The notes under the pieces are model-generated. The model did not search any database. It had not been told where the DNA came from and was given only the letters and a program-made list of their open reading frames with translations. 64,000 nt of DNA from Clonostachys chloroleuca (taxonomy: Eukaryota > Ascomycota > Sordariomycetes > Hypocreales > Bionectriaceae): assembly GCA_037952775.1 (NCBI GenBank), contig JBANAY010000001.1:2604001-2668000 (forward strand). Reading direction: 5' to 3'. The number at the start of each line of letters is the position of its first letter. The stretch's first letter is position 1. Positions 47,650 through 59,241 of the stretch are shown piece by piece. The translations under genes were made by a program, and so were the position numbers.

Positions 47650-50054
47650 TGCGACAAGCTTAGGGACTTAAAGGCACCTTGACGACGATAACGGCATCCA
47701 GAATCTGGTTCATGGAAATTGTTTGGAAGTTTTGGGATACTGCCAATTCTGACCGCCATCCCGCCATTCCGTTTGGGACTAGATCGGATAAGATAAAATG
47801 TTGCATCCTGATTCGATGCAGAACCAATTGCGGAGTAGCCCGTTATGCTTGGACCGGGGTACTTAGATTTATGCTGGATCTACATACTGCGGAAATGTAC
47901 ACACGCTTCTACCGCTCCTGCCGCACCAACCTGCAGCGAGATCATCAGCAGGCAGCATGTTTGATGTGCCTTTGGATGACTTGGATGTTTCATGCATGTG
48001 TGTGCATCTGTATATGCATTAATATCCTGAAGGCAGTGCATCCACTCGCTTCCCTACCGACACCCATACAGCCTGTTGTTGGTATTGATTTGCAATTGGA
48101 GAGTAAAGCGTTTGCACATGTCCTCCCTCCGACCAGGAACGACCTACTTGCAGAATATCCCACAGGATTTGTACGAGCAAAGAAACGTTACACTTACACA
48201 CAAGCGGTATAATGAGTGCATTAGCATCCACGCTTCCTTCTTTTTCTTCATCATCATGCGAACGCTTCCCGTCGTCTCCATTGGAGCATTGGACTCGGGC
48301 TAACGTCCCCTCACTCTCTGCTGAGCCCCAATCTGCCTGGCCACCGCTGACTGTCCATTCAGAGCACGCAGTTTGAGACATCTGGGAAGCCCAACGGGCC
48401 CTCGCCTCAATTGTTCTCCATCAGAGTGAGACAAGCATAAACGAGGGAGTCATACAGGTCATCGTACGGGCTTATAACCGGGTAAACTGGCACACAGCGG
48501 CGATCAGCTCTGAATAAGTCGTGATTAGGAGACTCATTGACACATGAAAGAATTTCTGCAGCATCGTGAACCGCCACCGGTCCGCAGCATTCGCATCTCC
48601 GCACGTCATGTGTCCCACCCAGACCAGAAGCTGTGATGGGGCCAGCCTGCGATTTTTAGTCATTTGCCTCGCGAACCACTCAGGAGATGAGCTGATGGAT
48701 GACGACACGAATATTCTTAGAAACACCGCGCCTTACCGCGAGGTACGGCAAAATGTGTTTTGTTAGAGAAGGCAAGCTAGTGCGTTGCGAAACACGGCGT
48801 CGAGCCAAACACCATGTGAGATGGGCAAGCACGCATTGAGCGAAGCAATGATGGCATCCAGTCAAGTGCTGCCACAAATGTCGGGCTGCGACACACGCGG
48901 AGGAGGCCCAACGCGCGCCTGGAAATGAGCGAGGATGGCCAGAAAGAAGCGAACATTCCCAAAACAAACAAACCAAACAGGAAACGGGCCTTTCTTTCCC
49001 CTGTTTTGGACGTCTATCCCATCGCGCCCGGTCAGATTTTTGTCGTGTTTCCTGTTGCCAAGGGTCTGGTTCGTTTCTGGCACCGCCAATCAGAGCCGCG
49101 TGATGCGACAAGCGCAGGCCAAAACAGAGCTTCGCTTTGGGGTCCACATATAGTGGCTGGTGGTTCGACATCCATGGCCCTGGCAATGAAAGCAACTGAC
49201 CAATGCCGGCGATCCACGAGACACCCTGCTCAAGCGTTTGTGGCAGGACAGCGGACAGGGGTGGATGCGGGAGCAGATGTGGGTGTAGATGCAGCCCGTC
49301 GACTCGCTCTCCTGGGCTGGCCGTCTTACACCAGTGGTGGGCCTTTCAATCTTGGTGTGTAGCGCCAGCCAGCCGAATCCAACTCTTCTCCATGCCGACT
49401 GGCCAGCCGCCGTGATGGCCTGGCCTATCATATCCGCGGAACCTCACCTCCATCATACACAGTCAGGTTGCGCTGCCTGGTCGTGTGGTGCACCGTGGAC
49501 CGTTCCCATTGCCTGCAGCAGCGTTAATTACCCTTTGGGACTAAGTAAAGACTGTGAGATGGAGGTGTTTGCTTGCCACGCATCGAGTAAAATGGAGCCG
49601 AGCTAAGCAAGCTATTTTCCGTGCTTTCTTTTCTGCTTCTGATCCTCATCTCCGGTTCCTGATGACGCTCCCACGTTCTTTCTTCTTCCGTAGATAAAAG
49701 CTGTCCAAGATCCAGTTTCTGCACTTGGGATTGGTCTGGTCCCAATCCCTTTCGAGTCCTCTGACCCGATCCCCATTCACACTTGAGGTTCTCCCTTGGC
49801 GTGGTACAAGGCTACTTTCTTCTCACCAGCTCCAGCTTTGTTTTTTTCTTTTGCCTGCTTGTTTCTTTTTTACATTGCTTACCCTCCTGTTTCCTGACAT
49901 ATCTTACTCTCACCTGATTCGATGCTGTTTTGTCATTCTCGTCAGACTGTGTCACGCTGGTCGCTGTTTCGCCCGCTTCCCTGTCTTATAGCTTATTCTA
50001 TCCTCATCCTATTCCCCGGCGCGGAATGAATCATTGAGAGAAGCTGTCCTAGCA
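47650..50054. promoter_or_regulatory. 2.4-kb gene-free divergent region, Urb1 (-) and unknown gene (+)
   Basis: Frames up to 177 codons occur (47679-48212, 48680-49195) but they overlap in several frames on both strands, carry many Cys/Trp/His residues and resemble no family. The last 300 bases, rich in T and C, look like a long leader for the gene at 50055. Confidence 0.5.
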
Positions 50055-51593
50055 ATGCCGGTTATAGATGAGAATCATGCTTCCTCGTACTCGTGGTTCT
50101 TTTCCCTCTTTATGTGTTGTTCGCCGTTGACTTCTTGTCTCGCCCGGAAGTCACGCCGTAGTAAGTCGCCGTCTCTTACTACTACCGAAAAGTCGTGGCC
50201 TGTGGGCAGATATACCGATCAGGACTTGCTGATCAACAAAGACGCGGAGGAAAAAGGCAGACAGACGGTGATACATACCTCTGCTGTGCAGGTCAGCCCT
50301 TCCATCCTACCCCTACCTTCTGACTCCCTGGGGTTGGACGAAAGGGATATGGCTCCCCGAAAGAGCTTTGCCTCGACTCGTAAAGACAGTCGTCTCAAGA
50401 AGATCTTTCGACCAGCCAATCCAAACAAGCGACCCAAGATTTCAGCACCCTCCGACTTCCGCCACATAGAGACCGGCTCGTTTGATTTTCCTCCAGTTGA
50501 AACGCCTCCTCCACAGCCTCGACTGGATGGCTTGCGTCAACACTCTCCCCACCTTCGTCCGCTTGAACTGAGCATTTATATGCCAAACAACCGGATATCG
50601 CCAATTCTTCCCCACTTTGAATTCCCACCCGTCAAAACCCCCGAGAAAGCTGTTCTTGAGGAGCGACTTACAGACGACCATCAGCTTGTACGACAGAGAA
50701 GCTATACCTCGGTGCCGTTCCACATTCCTCGAAAGCCTGCGATTGAAGATTTGTCATTCAATCAGACTTGTCCTCCAGACATCCCACCGAAGTCCCAAGC
50801 ACGACCCCGCGCGAACACTTCGCCAGAAATAGAGGCTATCAAAGCACGTGTTGCAAACGCCATGCTTGAGGTTGAGGAGCTCCAGAGACAGATTGAAGAA
50901 GCTGCTGAGCGTCAGAGTCTGTATGCTCGTAGCCGCCCATCTACAAGCCAATCGAGAGCTGGTAAGTCTTCATCAATATGCAAATCGAACTCGGCTGCCG
51001 TTCCTTGGCTGACCTCTTTCGAACCAGAGTTAGAACCCATGCCATCGATACCTGCACTCCCGCCAGCCGCACCTTCGTTCGCCGAAAGGTTGAATTCTGG
51101 TGTCCAACTTGAGCGACCCCTCACCGCCCCATTGAATCATCATATGTTCCCTGCACCTAATTCATCAGAGCGTTTGGGAGAAGGCCTGGCCGATCTTGAG
51201 GCTAAATTGCAGCTGCAACATACTCCCACGCTGGCGCCGCCTCTTCCCCTCGTGCTCCGTCCCCCGTTACGCAAGAAGAAATCTTTCTCTCGGGTTTCGA
51301 CATGGCTATTCCCTCATGGCCAGCATAAACGTGACGTGAGTCTCGACTCCGTCACCAACGTTCCTCGGCCAATCAAAGGGACCGACGGATTCTACCAGTG
51401 TGTCCAACCTGGAGGGTCCGCCCAGCGTACATCGTTTGATTCCTTGGATACTGTCTCTACCTGGGATTCAGAGGATGACCAACGCACGGCACCAACCAAT
51501 TGGTCGCCTGAAAGCACACCCGCCCCTAAAATGGAGGGTGTTCCTATGGAGAGACAACTGACTTTTGGAAAAAGAGGTTGTTCGTCTCCTTAG
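50055..51593 (+). CDS. Fungal protein of unknown function, Pro/Ser-rich with a short coiled coil
   Basis: I do not recognise a domain. From ATG 50055 the protein starts MPVIDENHASSYSWFFSLFM with a Cys-rich hydrophobic patch (FMCCSPLTSCLARKSRRSK) that might be lipid-modified. The middle is low in order, with repeated PPVETP/PPVKTP motifs. A coiled-coil stretch follows (ARVANAMLEVEELQRQIEEA), then a basic RKKKSFSRVSTWLFPH segment and an acidic Ser/Thr-rich tail (TVSTWDSEDD). 50962-51027 is probably an intron: 66 nt, GTAAGT donor, GGCTGAC branch and CCAG acceptor. It has no stop and keeps frame, so the product is 490 residues spliced or 512 unspliced. Features suggest a phosphorylated scaffold or signalling protein (inference only). 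Confidence 0.75.
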   Translation: MPVIDENHASSYSWFFSLFMCCSPLTSCLARKSRRSKSPSLTTTEKSWPVGRYTDQDLLINKDAEEKGRQTVIHTSAVQVSPSILPLPSDSLGLDERDMAPRKSFASTRKDSRLKKIFRPANPNKRPKISAPSDFRHIETGSFDFPPVETPPPQPRLDGLRQHSPHLRPLELSIYMPNNRISPILPHFEFPPVKTPEKAVLEERLTDDHQLVRQRSYTSVPFHIPRKPAIEDLSFNQTCPPDIPPKSQARPRANTSPEIEAIKARVANAMLEVEELQRQIEEAAERQSLYARSRPSTSQSRAGKSSSICKSNSAAVPWLTSFEPELEPMPSIPALPPAAPSFAERLNSGVQLERPLTAPLNHHMFPAPNSSERLGEGLADLEAKLQLQHTPTLAPPLPLVLRPPLRKKKSFSRVSTWLFPHGQHKRDVSLDSVTNVPRPIKGTDGFYQCVQPGGSAQRTSFDSLDTVSTWDSEDDQRTAPTNWSPESTPAPKMEGVPMERQLTFGKRGCSSP

Positions 51594-52696
51594 GCAGAGC
51601 GAGTACTCTGCCATCTGCATTTATTGTATGAGCAGTTTTTCCTTATCTGTTTCGTTTCCCCCCATGTTGTTTTGGGTCAATGATACCATTTTGTACATTC
51701 ACAGACATGCAGTGCGTGTCCTTGATAGAGTTACGGGTACTGTAAATAGGTCGGTTTGCTCAATGGCGCGTATAGATGAGCGGGATTGTCATATTAGTGT
51801 TTCTTTTCCTTTGTTTACATGCAAGCTGTTGTTATATATCCGTGGGCGGTTGCCGAGAGCAACTCCCTACCTTATTTTGGAGGCTGTCATTTCTCAATAG
51901 AAGGCGACTGGGTTTCGCCTGGAACTTGATCTTCAGGAAGATCGACAAGACACCAGTAATGGATACATCTATGCCGTAATGTTGAGCTACTTCACTATGG
52001 AATTGAGCACAGCCTGTGGTGGATCATTCGACTTCGTATGCTGTACTCTCTCTCGTAAGATCATGTCAGATGATGAGAGCTGATGGTGGATTCGTGCAAC
52101 GAATCAGTGATATGAAAGGCAGTGGCGAGCTAGATATCTGCAAGTGCCGCTGCCGTGGGCTCAAAACGTGGGAGTGAGATCCGTCTGGGGTGCAGGACAA
52201 GACATGACGAACGACAGATCAGGGGATGTTCCAACTGGCTGGATCAATTTAACTGTGTTGGGGGCGGGCACTTCCAGCGGCTAGCAGGGGTATTGCAGCG
52301 CCTAATTGACAGCCTAGCACCGCTAAATTGGTGTTGCGCTGGAATTGTGGGCGGTGCATTTCTAGAGGGAGCCTGTCACTCAAGAGAGAACAGCACTGTT
52401 ATTGGTGGTGTAGCTTGCACGTGGTCCTTTCGCTGCTGATCTCGGGCACCAAAGAGTCAGAAATATGAGTGTTTCACCGCAGACTGACACCGCAAATCGC
52501 CGCGCCCTATCTTCCGATGAAGGCTCACTCCATCTTCCATTCTCTTTCGGCGCGGCTGATATGAGTCGATAAAGGCCCACACCAGACGACCGGTTTCCGC
52601 CCTGGTCGATTCACTCGTTCACACTGTCCTTATACTTCTTAGACGCAAGCAAGCCGACGTGCGGTGGAGGGCTCTCCCACCCCTTGGTTTTTTCAG
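51594..52696. other. Gene-free stretch before the acid phosphatase gene
   Basis: About 1.1 kb with the 3' region of the unknown gene and the phosphatase promoter. No gene is supported. Confidence 0.5.
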
Positions 52697-54266
52697 ATGG
52701 CTTCCGATATCATGGCACGCATTCGATGGCTATTCTCTCGACTTGTGAAGTCAACCTACAGATATACCCCTGTTCCGGACGACGAGGCGCCTCAATTCCG
52801 GCCACATCTCGTCAAGGAACGGCGCAAGAAGGCCGGCTACTTCTGCTTTGGCATCGCATTACTTCTGCTGATACTTTATGTCGCCATTCCTTATGGGTAT
52901 GTTTCTGCTTTCATCATTCGTCCATTGCGCACCGTCAGTCACTGACTTGAAATAATAAAGTGATCTTGCCAAGTCACTTCCTGGCTGTGAACGTCATGGC
53001 AAATGCAAGCCTAACCCTCATCGATGGGGCCAATATTCTCCATTCTTCTCAGTACCCTCAGACATTGATGGCAGTATTCCTGCGGGATGTGAGGTCACTC
53101 TCGCCCTAGTTCTCTCTCGCCATGGATCTAGGAACCCTACGAGCCCCAAGTCGGCGCTCTACAAAGATCTGATTGAGCACATCCAAAGCTCAGTCTCACA
53201 CTACGGGGAGGGCTTCGAGTTTCTCGCTGACTACGCATATACCCTTGGCAATGACGAACTTACTATCTATGGAGAACAGCAAATGGTTGACTCTGGCGCC
53301 GCCTTCTATAAGCGCTACCGAAAACTAGCAGACGATATTGACCCATTTATTCGTGCGGCTGGCTCGTCTAGGGTGATCGCGTCTGCAAAGAACTTCACCC
53401 ATGGGCTCTATGCCGCCCGAGGGAATGGTGGCAGTCACGCCGAAGAAGACATCCTGATTATCCCCGAAACCGACAGTTTTAACAATTCCATAAACCACGG
53501 CTCTTGCTCCCGGTTCGAGGATGGGCCATACTCCGACCTCAAGCACGAGAAGCAGGCTGCCTGGAAAGAAAGGTGGCTGCCTTCAATCACGAAGCGGCTC
53601 AACCAGAAATTGCCCGGTGCCAACCTGAGTCTAACCGAAACTGTGTATTTCATGGACCTGTGTCCTTTCCACTCGGTGGCTGACAAGAACGCTAAGCCGT
53701 CGCAATTCTGTAGCTTATTCTCGGAAGATGAGTGGCGAGGGTATGATTACTACGAGTCGCTAGACAAGTGGTACGGCTACGGCTTCGGAAACCCCTTGGG
53801 CCCAACTCAGGGGGTGGGCTATGTCAACGAGGTGATTGCGCGGTTGACAGGCGAACCAGTCAAGGACCACACCTCGACGAACTCTACCCTCGACTCGTCC
53901 CCTGAGACGTTTCCATTGGACAGGAAACTCTACGCAGACTTCAGCCACGATAACACGATGATATCCATCTACGCTGCGTTGGGACTATACGAAGGTGTCC
54001 CTGATCTATCTGTGGAGCACAGGGTGCCAGCACACCAAGCTGGTGGCTTCTCTGCCGCCTGGGTAGTGCCATTCGCAGCACGCATGTATCTGGAGAAGAT
54101 GCAATGCGGATCTGACGAGAAGGAGTATGTGAGGATTCTGATCAACGATCGAGTGGTGACGCCGAAGTGTAAAGCCGATAGCCATGGCCGCTGTGAGTTG
54201 GACTTGTTTATTGATAGCTTATCGTTTGCCAAGTCGGGTGGCAAATGGGAGACCTGCGAGGTGTAG
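52697..54266 (+). CDS. Membrane-anchored histidine acid phosphatase (phytase-like)
   Basis: Exons 52697-52896 and 52961-54266 join to 501 residues. The catalytic motif RHGSRNP lies at residues 120-126 (His121 the expected phosphohistidine) and the proton-donor pair HD at 396-397 in FSHDNTM, both as in histidine acid phosphatases/phytases. Paired Cys residues (for example NHGSCSRFEDG, PSQFCSLF) suit a secreted fold. Instead of a cleaved signal there is a basic cytosolic tail and one hydrophobic segment at 46-65 (AGYFCFGIALLLLILYVAIP), so it is likely a type II membrane protein with its catalytic domain in the lumen or outside. The substrate may be phytate, other inositol phosphates or general phosphate esters. 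It leads a run of three co-oriented genes that ends with an inositol monophosphatase. Confidence 0.9.
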
Positions 54267-54977
54267 ATGTCTTGTAATTAATTACCTAGAATTCCTTCAT
54301 AGATTGAAAGCAGAAGAGAGCGAGCCGGCAGGCTGCTGATGACAGCCTTGGCATTGCACGGTCCATGTCTTATCCAAAAATAGAATCTAGATGCCCATCT
54401 ATGACAAAAGGCAGTTGCGAGGGACGCACAGGGATAAATGGATAATTCATCTGACCCAGTAGAGCTAAGCTTCACAGATCCATCATTCACGACTATGAAG
54501 TTGCAGAACTTTTAGTGAGAGATTTGGCTCAGGCCTTATCAACACTTTCAATTGGAGAGCGAGCTATGAGGGGGACAGGCAGTCAGCTGGGTGAGATTTC
54601 CTGCAGGTGGACTATGGTAGGGCAATTTACAGGGGCCTTACTCACTAATCCGAGCGCACGTACCTATTTTAGCCCACAACCATCCACTATCCTCTGGGGG
54701 ATCTCGCAAACGCCCCACCATTGAAGGAATCCTACCGCAAACAGCGTCGGTTACAGTGGGATAGGACGGGCGATGACCCCCGACCCTCGATTTCCTCGAG
54801 CTGTCTCACTCCAAGCCGAAGTACTTCGCACATTCAACCAACCACCATCGAGGCGAACGAACTTTGGAGGAGTGACCAGGAACCTGTCTACGTGCCTGGC
54901 CTATACACAACCTGATCGACATCGCCGAAGCGACCTGAAAAAAATCGTGGATCGAGAGCTCGAGAAGCACTGAGGTC
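54267..54977. other. Gene-free stretch after the phosphatase gene
   Basis: These 711 bases hold a 3' region and the promoter of the small membrane protein gene. No other gene is seen. Confidence 0.5.
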
Positions 54978-55770
54978 ATGGTGTCGGTAGGTGGCGGCAT
55001 CGCTATTGCGATCTCCGTACTACTGGTGCTTGCGGTCGTGGGCTGGGTCGGCTTCACGCAGCTGCGCGCACGCAAACTTGGAGTAAGTGACGGCCCTCTG
55101 CATTAATCTCCCATTTGAGAAATGCTCCCCCTCTCCTGATTGCGCCTGCAAACCAAGTGCGCTCAAGCCACTGCGGCCAGTAGAGCTGCCTGTCGTTCTC
55201 TTGCCACACAGAAGCTGACTGATCATGCGATGCATCTAGCTCCCACCGCCGACCCTCTCGTCATACATCCCATGGAAGCAATCCGATAGCTACAGGGAGC
55301 CGCGATCCGCCTCGGGCGGCGGCGTGAGGGGCTGGTTCGGCAAGCTGGGCAACCGCAACAAGCGCTCCGCGGCGGGCGCCTACGAGCAGAGCGGGCAGCA
55401 GCGCGGGTTCGGCGGCCTCGACCCGGACGATGCGTGGGACTCACGGGTCCACGACGACGGCTACGGCTACTACGAGGAGAGGGAGCTGGAGGGCCGTGGG
55501 GATGGCTTCGGCCAGCACGGCAGCACCGAGTACTCCGGCGCGGCCGACTATGGTGGCAGGAACCCGACTTCGGTTCATCTAGACGCCGCTGAGGAGAGGG
55601 GGAGGACGACTACACGGGGTCCCGGGGCTCCCGGTGCGAATCCATTCGACGACGATGCGGCGTCCAGTCTGAGGGATGTGAGCCCAAGGCCGATGAGTGG
55701 AGCGCCGGGAGCGGCACCCGTCAGAAACAGTCTTGAGGGCCGGAGGTCAGCGTTCAGAGAGGATGTATGA
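54978..55770 (+). CDS. Small single-pass membrane protein, Gly-rich tail (fungal family of unknown function)
   Basis: Exons 54978-55082 and 55240-55770 join to 211 residues. The N terminus is a single hydrophobic helix (IAIAISVLLVLAVVGWVGF) followed at once by QLRARKLG, so the tail is expected in the cytosol. The tail starts LPPPTLSSYIPWKQSDSYR and continues with WFGKLGNRNKRSAAGAYEQS, then a Gly/Asp/Tyr-rich disordered region. I recall this pattern as conserved across Pezizomycotina and sometimes labelled acid phosphatase-like, but there is no phosphatase motif. The 157-nt intron is longer than most here. The gene sits between a phosphatase and an inositol monophosphatase. The function is unknown. 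Confidence 0.8.
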
Positions 55771-56519
55771 CGAGGTCATGGGGAACCAATTCAGTAGACC
55801 ACTGCGTTACGGGATGAATGAGAACTTCAACTATCATCCACCTGGAATGCGATGTCTGGACATTGGGGCGAGTGGGAGTGATTCTCAGGTTACTTACACT
55901 TAGGGCGTGTGTTGATTTCTCAATTGTGTGGTGAAGGCAGGCTGTTTTTTCTTTTCGTTCGCTTTCTTCGCATGTATCATCGATGGCTCGGTTTCCGGTT
56001 CAATTATTTCCTACGTCTGTCTCTCTATTTTTCTTGTTGAAATCCCCCCGTGGCACATCCTCTTGGTTGCGCGGCGTTCGTAAACGCTGGCAAAGGTGTT
56101 AACTGGGGACCCAAAAAAATCATGGCAATGTATGTTTCTAGGGACATGTATATGTATGGATATGATTCTATCCGCCTACAATTGACATGAGGAACTGGAC
56201 GTGGCCAGCCAGCCTTGTTTGGTCAAGGCTGACAATGGCTGGGGGATTCAACCAACAGCAGCTTGTCCATCTCACACATGAATGTGCACTTGATGTTTAG
56301 TGGTCGTCGTTGTCACAGGCCCCCCACGATGGCATAGGGAGTATACCACCTACGTAACATCTTTGCCCCGCCATTGAAACGTTGGGGGTAAGCTACCCCT
56401 CCGCCAATCACCCCTCATATCACTATTGCACGTCTGGAGAACTTCTTGGGTGAGGAGCTCGCATAGGCGGGATAGTTTTCGACAGTAATTTTTTGCTCAT
56501 TGTGTATTTGTTGCCCAAC
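55771..56519. other. Gene-free stretch before the inositol monophosphatase gene
   Basis: About 750 bases with the previous 3' region and the next promoter. No gene is supported. Confidence 0.5.
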
Positions 56520-57568
56520 ATGGCGGATCTCGATCTTAAGACCATCCACGATGAGCTGATCCAGGTCGCTTATGAAGCTGGAAAGATGATGCTCGCCGCC
56601 AATCCGGCCAATATTGACACTGGCACCAAGTTGAACTGTAAGCTCACCAATGCCCTGATCCCCCATTCCAAGCATCGGAAATCCTTACTAAAAATTGAAT
56701 ATTTCCCAGCTGTTGACATTGTCACCGAGGTCGACAAGGGAGTCGAGAAGATGGTCTCAACTCGCCTCTCCGCCGCCTTCCCCTCCATCTCATTCATGGG
56801 CGAGGAGACCTACAAGCCCGGGATGCGAATCGGCCCCGAGCCTACATTCATAGTTGACCCAATTGACGGTTCGTGCCAGCTCGAAACCACGGGAACCCGC
56901 AGCCAGAGCAGCATCTAACAGAACTTTTCCTCTTTCCCCCAAACTCCAGGCACCACCAACTTCATCCATTCGTTCCCCGACGCCTGCATCTCGCTCGGCC
57001 TCGCCATCGAGCGCAAGCCCACCGTCGGCGTCATCTACAACCCCTGGCAGGACCTCCTCTACACGGCCATCAAGGGCCAGGGCGCATACATGACCCGCGC
57101 GTGAGGGGCACGACCCCCCAGAGGTTGCCCCTGGCGCAGACCCCTCGCCCCCTCGACGGGCTCGGCTCCTCCCTCGTCGCCGTCGAATGGGGCGCGGACC
57201 GCCACGGCGCAAACTTCGACGTCAAGACGGCCGTGTTCCGCCGGCTGACCGCCAGCACCGAACTCGGGGGGGCCATGTGCCACTCGCTGCGCTCCCTGGG
57301 CTCCGCGGCCCTCAACATCGCCGCCGTCGCGGCGGGGCAGCTCGACTGCTACTGGGAGGGCGGGTGCTGGGCGTGGGACGTGTGCGCCGGCTGGGCGATC
57401 CTCAGCGAGGCGGGAGGGAGGATGGCCGGCGGGAACCCGGGGACGTGGGATCCCGCGCTCGAGGAGAGGGTGTACCTCGCCGTGCGCGGCGCTCCCAGCG
57501 GGCAGAAGGAGCTCGTCGAGGAGTTTTGGGGTGTGATTGGGGATGGCCGGCTGGACTACCCCGTATAA
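56520..57568 (+). CDS. Inositol monophosphatase family enzyme (apparent 1-nt deletion)
   Basis: Exons 56520-56637, 56710-56868 and 56950-57568 encode about 298 residues, the usual family length. All metal-binding motifs are present: FMGEET, DPIDGTTNF (split by the second intron) and the C-terminal WDVCAGWAILSEAGG. The family hydrolyses inositol monophosphates with Mg2+; close fungal relatives also sit in quinate clusters (qutG type), but no quinate genes are here. Around 57097-57102 (CCGCGCGTG) one base seems missing: as written the frame stops at TGA right after GAYMTRA, while the next frame continues VRGTTPQRLPLAQTPRPLDG to the end. The second intron's donor, GTTCGT, is unusual. The last exon is very G/C-rich at third positions. 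Confidence 0.88.
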
Positions 57569-57897
57569 AATAGACGACGTGATATCTTTCTCTTGTTAAG
57601 AGTGGGATTTCGGTGTTAAGATGGGTTATCAGCAGAAGCACCTGCATGTGATGAACGATGTGTCGTTTTTTTAGATGTATCCCAAGATCGGGACCTTGTA
57701 TTCCCCTTTAAGACAACAAAGATAGAACGGATACCTAAAAAGAGCACTGTAGATGTGCGCGCAATAAGAACTGGCCTCCCAAATTGCCGTTACTTCCACT
57801 TCCCTTGAACAATCATGATTCACAAATACAAGTCATGGCGCCGGTTTTTGCTTTTTCCCATTTCCCGAATGCATACCACCGCAAATATTTCCCTCGT
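57569..57897. other. Convergent 3' ends of the IMPase and La genes
   Basis: About 330 bases lie between opposing stop codons. They hold both 3' ends, and no gene is visible. Confidence 0.5.
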
Positions 57898-59241
57898 CTA
57901 TGAGTCCTTGACGTCGACCTTCTTGGCAGCAGGCTCCCCAGTGGCTCCATCGTCTTCGCGTGAGCGCTTCCCGTTGGTGGCTTCTGAGCTGGATTGGATT
58001 GTAGGCTTCTTGGCACTGAGATGGAGGTTAGTATTAAAATAGAAGAATAAAGAGACGCAGACCAATCACTTACTCATTAGGAGTGGACTGAACCTCCTCC
58101 TTGGGAGCGTCCCTTTGAGGTCGGGAGTCGCGATCACGGTTGCCGCCACGACCTCGTCCACCACGGCCTCCTCGTCCACGACCCCGACCACCGCGGCCAT
58201 TTCTGAATCCGCTCTTCTGGTCGTAGTCGCGGCGCTTCTTCCAGTCATCGTGGTCGCGGGGGCCGTTGCGGTCGTTACCGCGACCACGGCCACCGCCTAG
58301 CTTGCCCTCGTAAAACTTCTTAGGGTTAGTGCTGTTGGGCTCGAGCTTGCCTTGGCGAATGAGCTCGTTCTTCTCTTGGCAGTAGGCGTGCTTGGTCATG
58401 ATCTTGAGGTCATGGTCGTTCCACTTGGGGGCGGGGTTCAGGCCGACAAACGCCTTCGCGGCCTCCTCGTCGGCAAAGGTGACGAACACGGATCCCTTAA
58501 AGAAGTCTTCGTTGGTACGTCGGAGCTTGATGCCCTTGATGTCACCGAACTTGGCAAAGAAAACTTCGAGGTCGTACTGAGTGGTCGGAGTCTCGTCACC
58601 GAAGCCCTTGACGTATACCGTGGCAGCCTCGGTCTTAGCTTTGACGGCGCCCATCGGCTTGTAGGGAATCTTGCGCTTGAGGGTCTCCTCGCCCTCCTCA
58701 CCCTCGACATCGAGGAGGCTGCTGTCGCGGAGAGCGGCGACGACAGCGCTGTAGGGCTGGAAGGATCGCATGCGCTTGAAGGAATGGATCTTCTTGACAG
58801 CGATAGGCTTGTTTTCCTCGCCGCCACACTGTTCCCACATAAACTTGTCCTGGGGAAAGTTGAAGTCGCCAAAGTAGAACTCGACCTGCGGGGCGATATC
58901 AATTAGCAGCTGCGCTATACATACTTAGCATCAAAGGACCTGTCACATACTTGTTTGCGAATCGCAGCGGGGTCGTCGCTGACCTCGCGAGCGCTGGCGT
59001 CAAACTTGCGGTTGTTTCGAGGGTTCTCGTAATCAATCTGACCCTTAGTCTTCAGGATCTTAGCCTCCTCCTTGGCCTCAGTCTTGGTCTCGTCCTTAGT
59101 CTCGTCCTTGGTCTCGGGCTTTGCCTCTGCCTCTGCCTCTGCCTTGTCAGCAGACTCGGCGACGGGAGCCTCGACAGGCGCCTGCTCCTCAGCGGCGACG
59201 GCGGCCACCTTGGGCTCCTCAACAGCAGTTGCGTCGCTCAT
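57898..59241 (-). CDS. La/Lhp1-type RNA-binding protein
   Basis: Exons 58951-59241, 58074-58885 and 57898-58015 join to 406 residues. A long acidic N-terminal region with Ala/Glu/Lys repeats (ETKDETKDETKTEAKEEAK) precedes the La motif (IRKQVEFYFGDFNFPQDKFM, then FKRMRSFQPYSAVVAALRDS). An RRM follows (ATVYVKGFGDE, GSVFVTFADEEAAKAFV), then an RGG region (RNGRGGRGRGRGGRGGRGRG) and a basic tail KRSREDDGATGEPAAKKVDV that looks like a nuclear signal. La proteins bind the 3' oligo-U of new Pol III transcripts and protect pre-tRNAs and other small RNAs in the nucleus. The Glu/Lys repeat is low-complexity and may vary between strains. All splice sites are canonical. Confidence 0.94.

Noticed and set aside
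48680..49195. 171-codon frame on the minus strand, and overlapping frames up to 177 codons between 47.7 and 49.4 kb
   Set aside because: Trp/Cys/His-rich, overlapping frames in several phases, no known domain; more likely random open frames in a promoter region.
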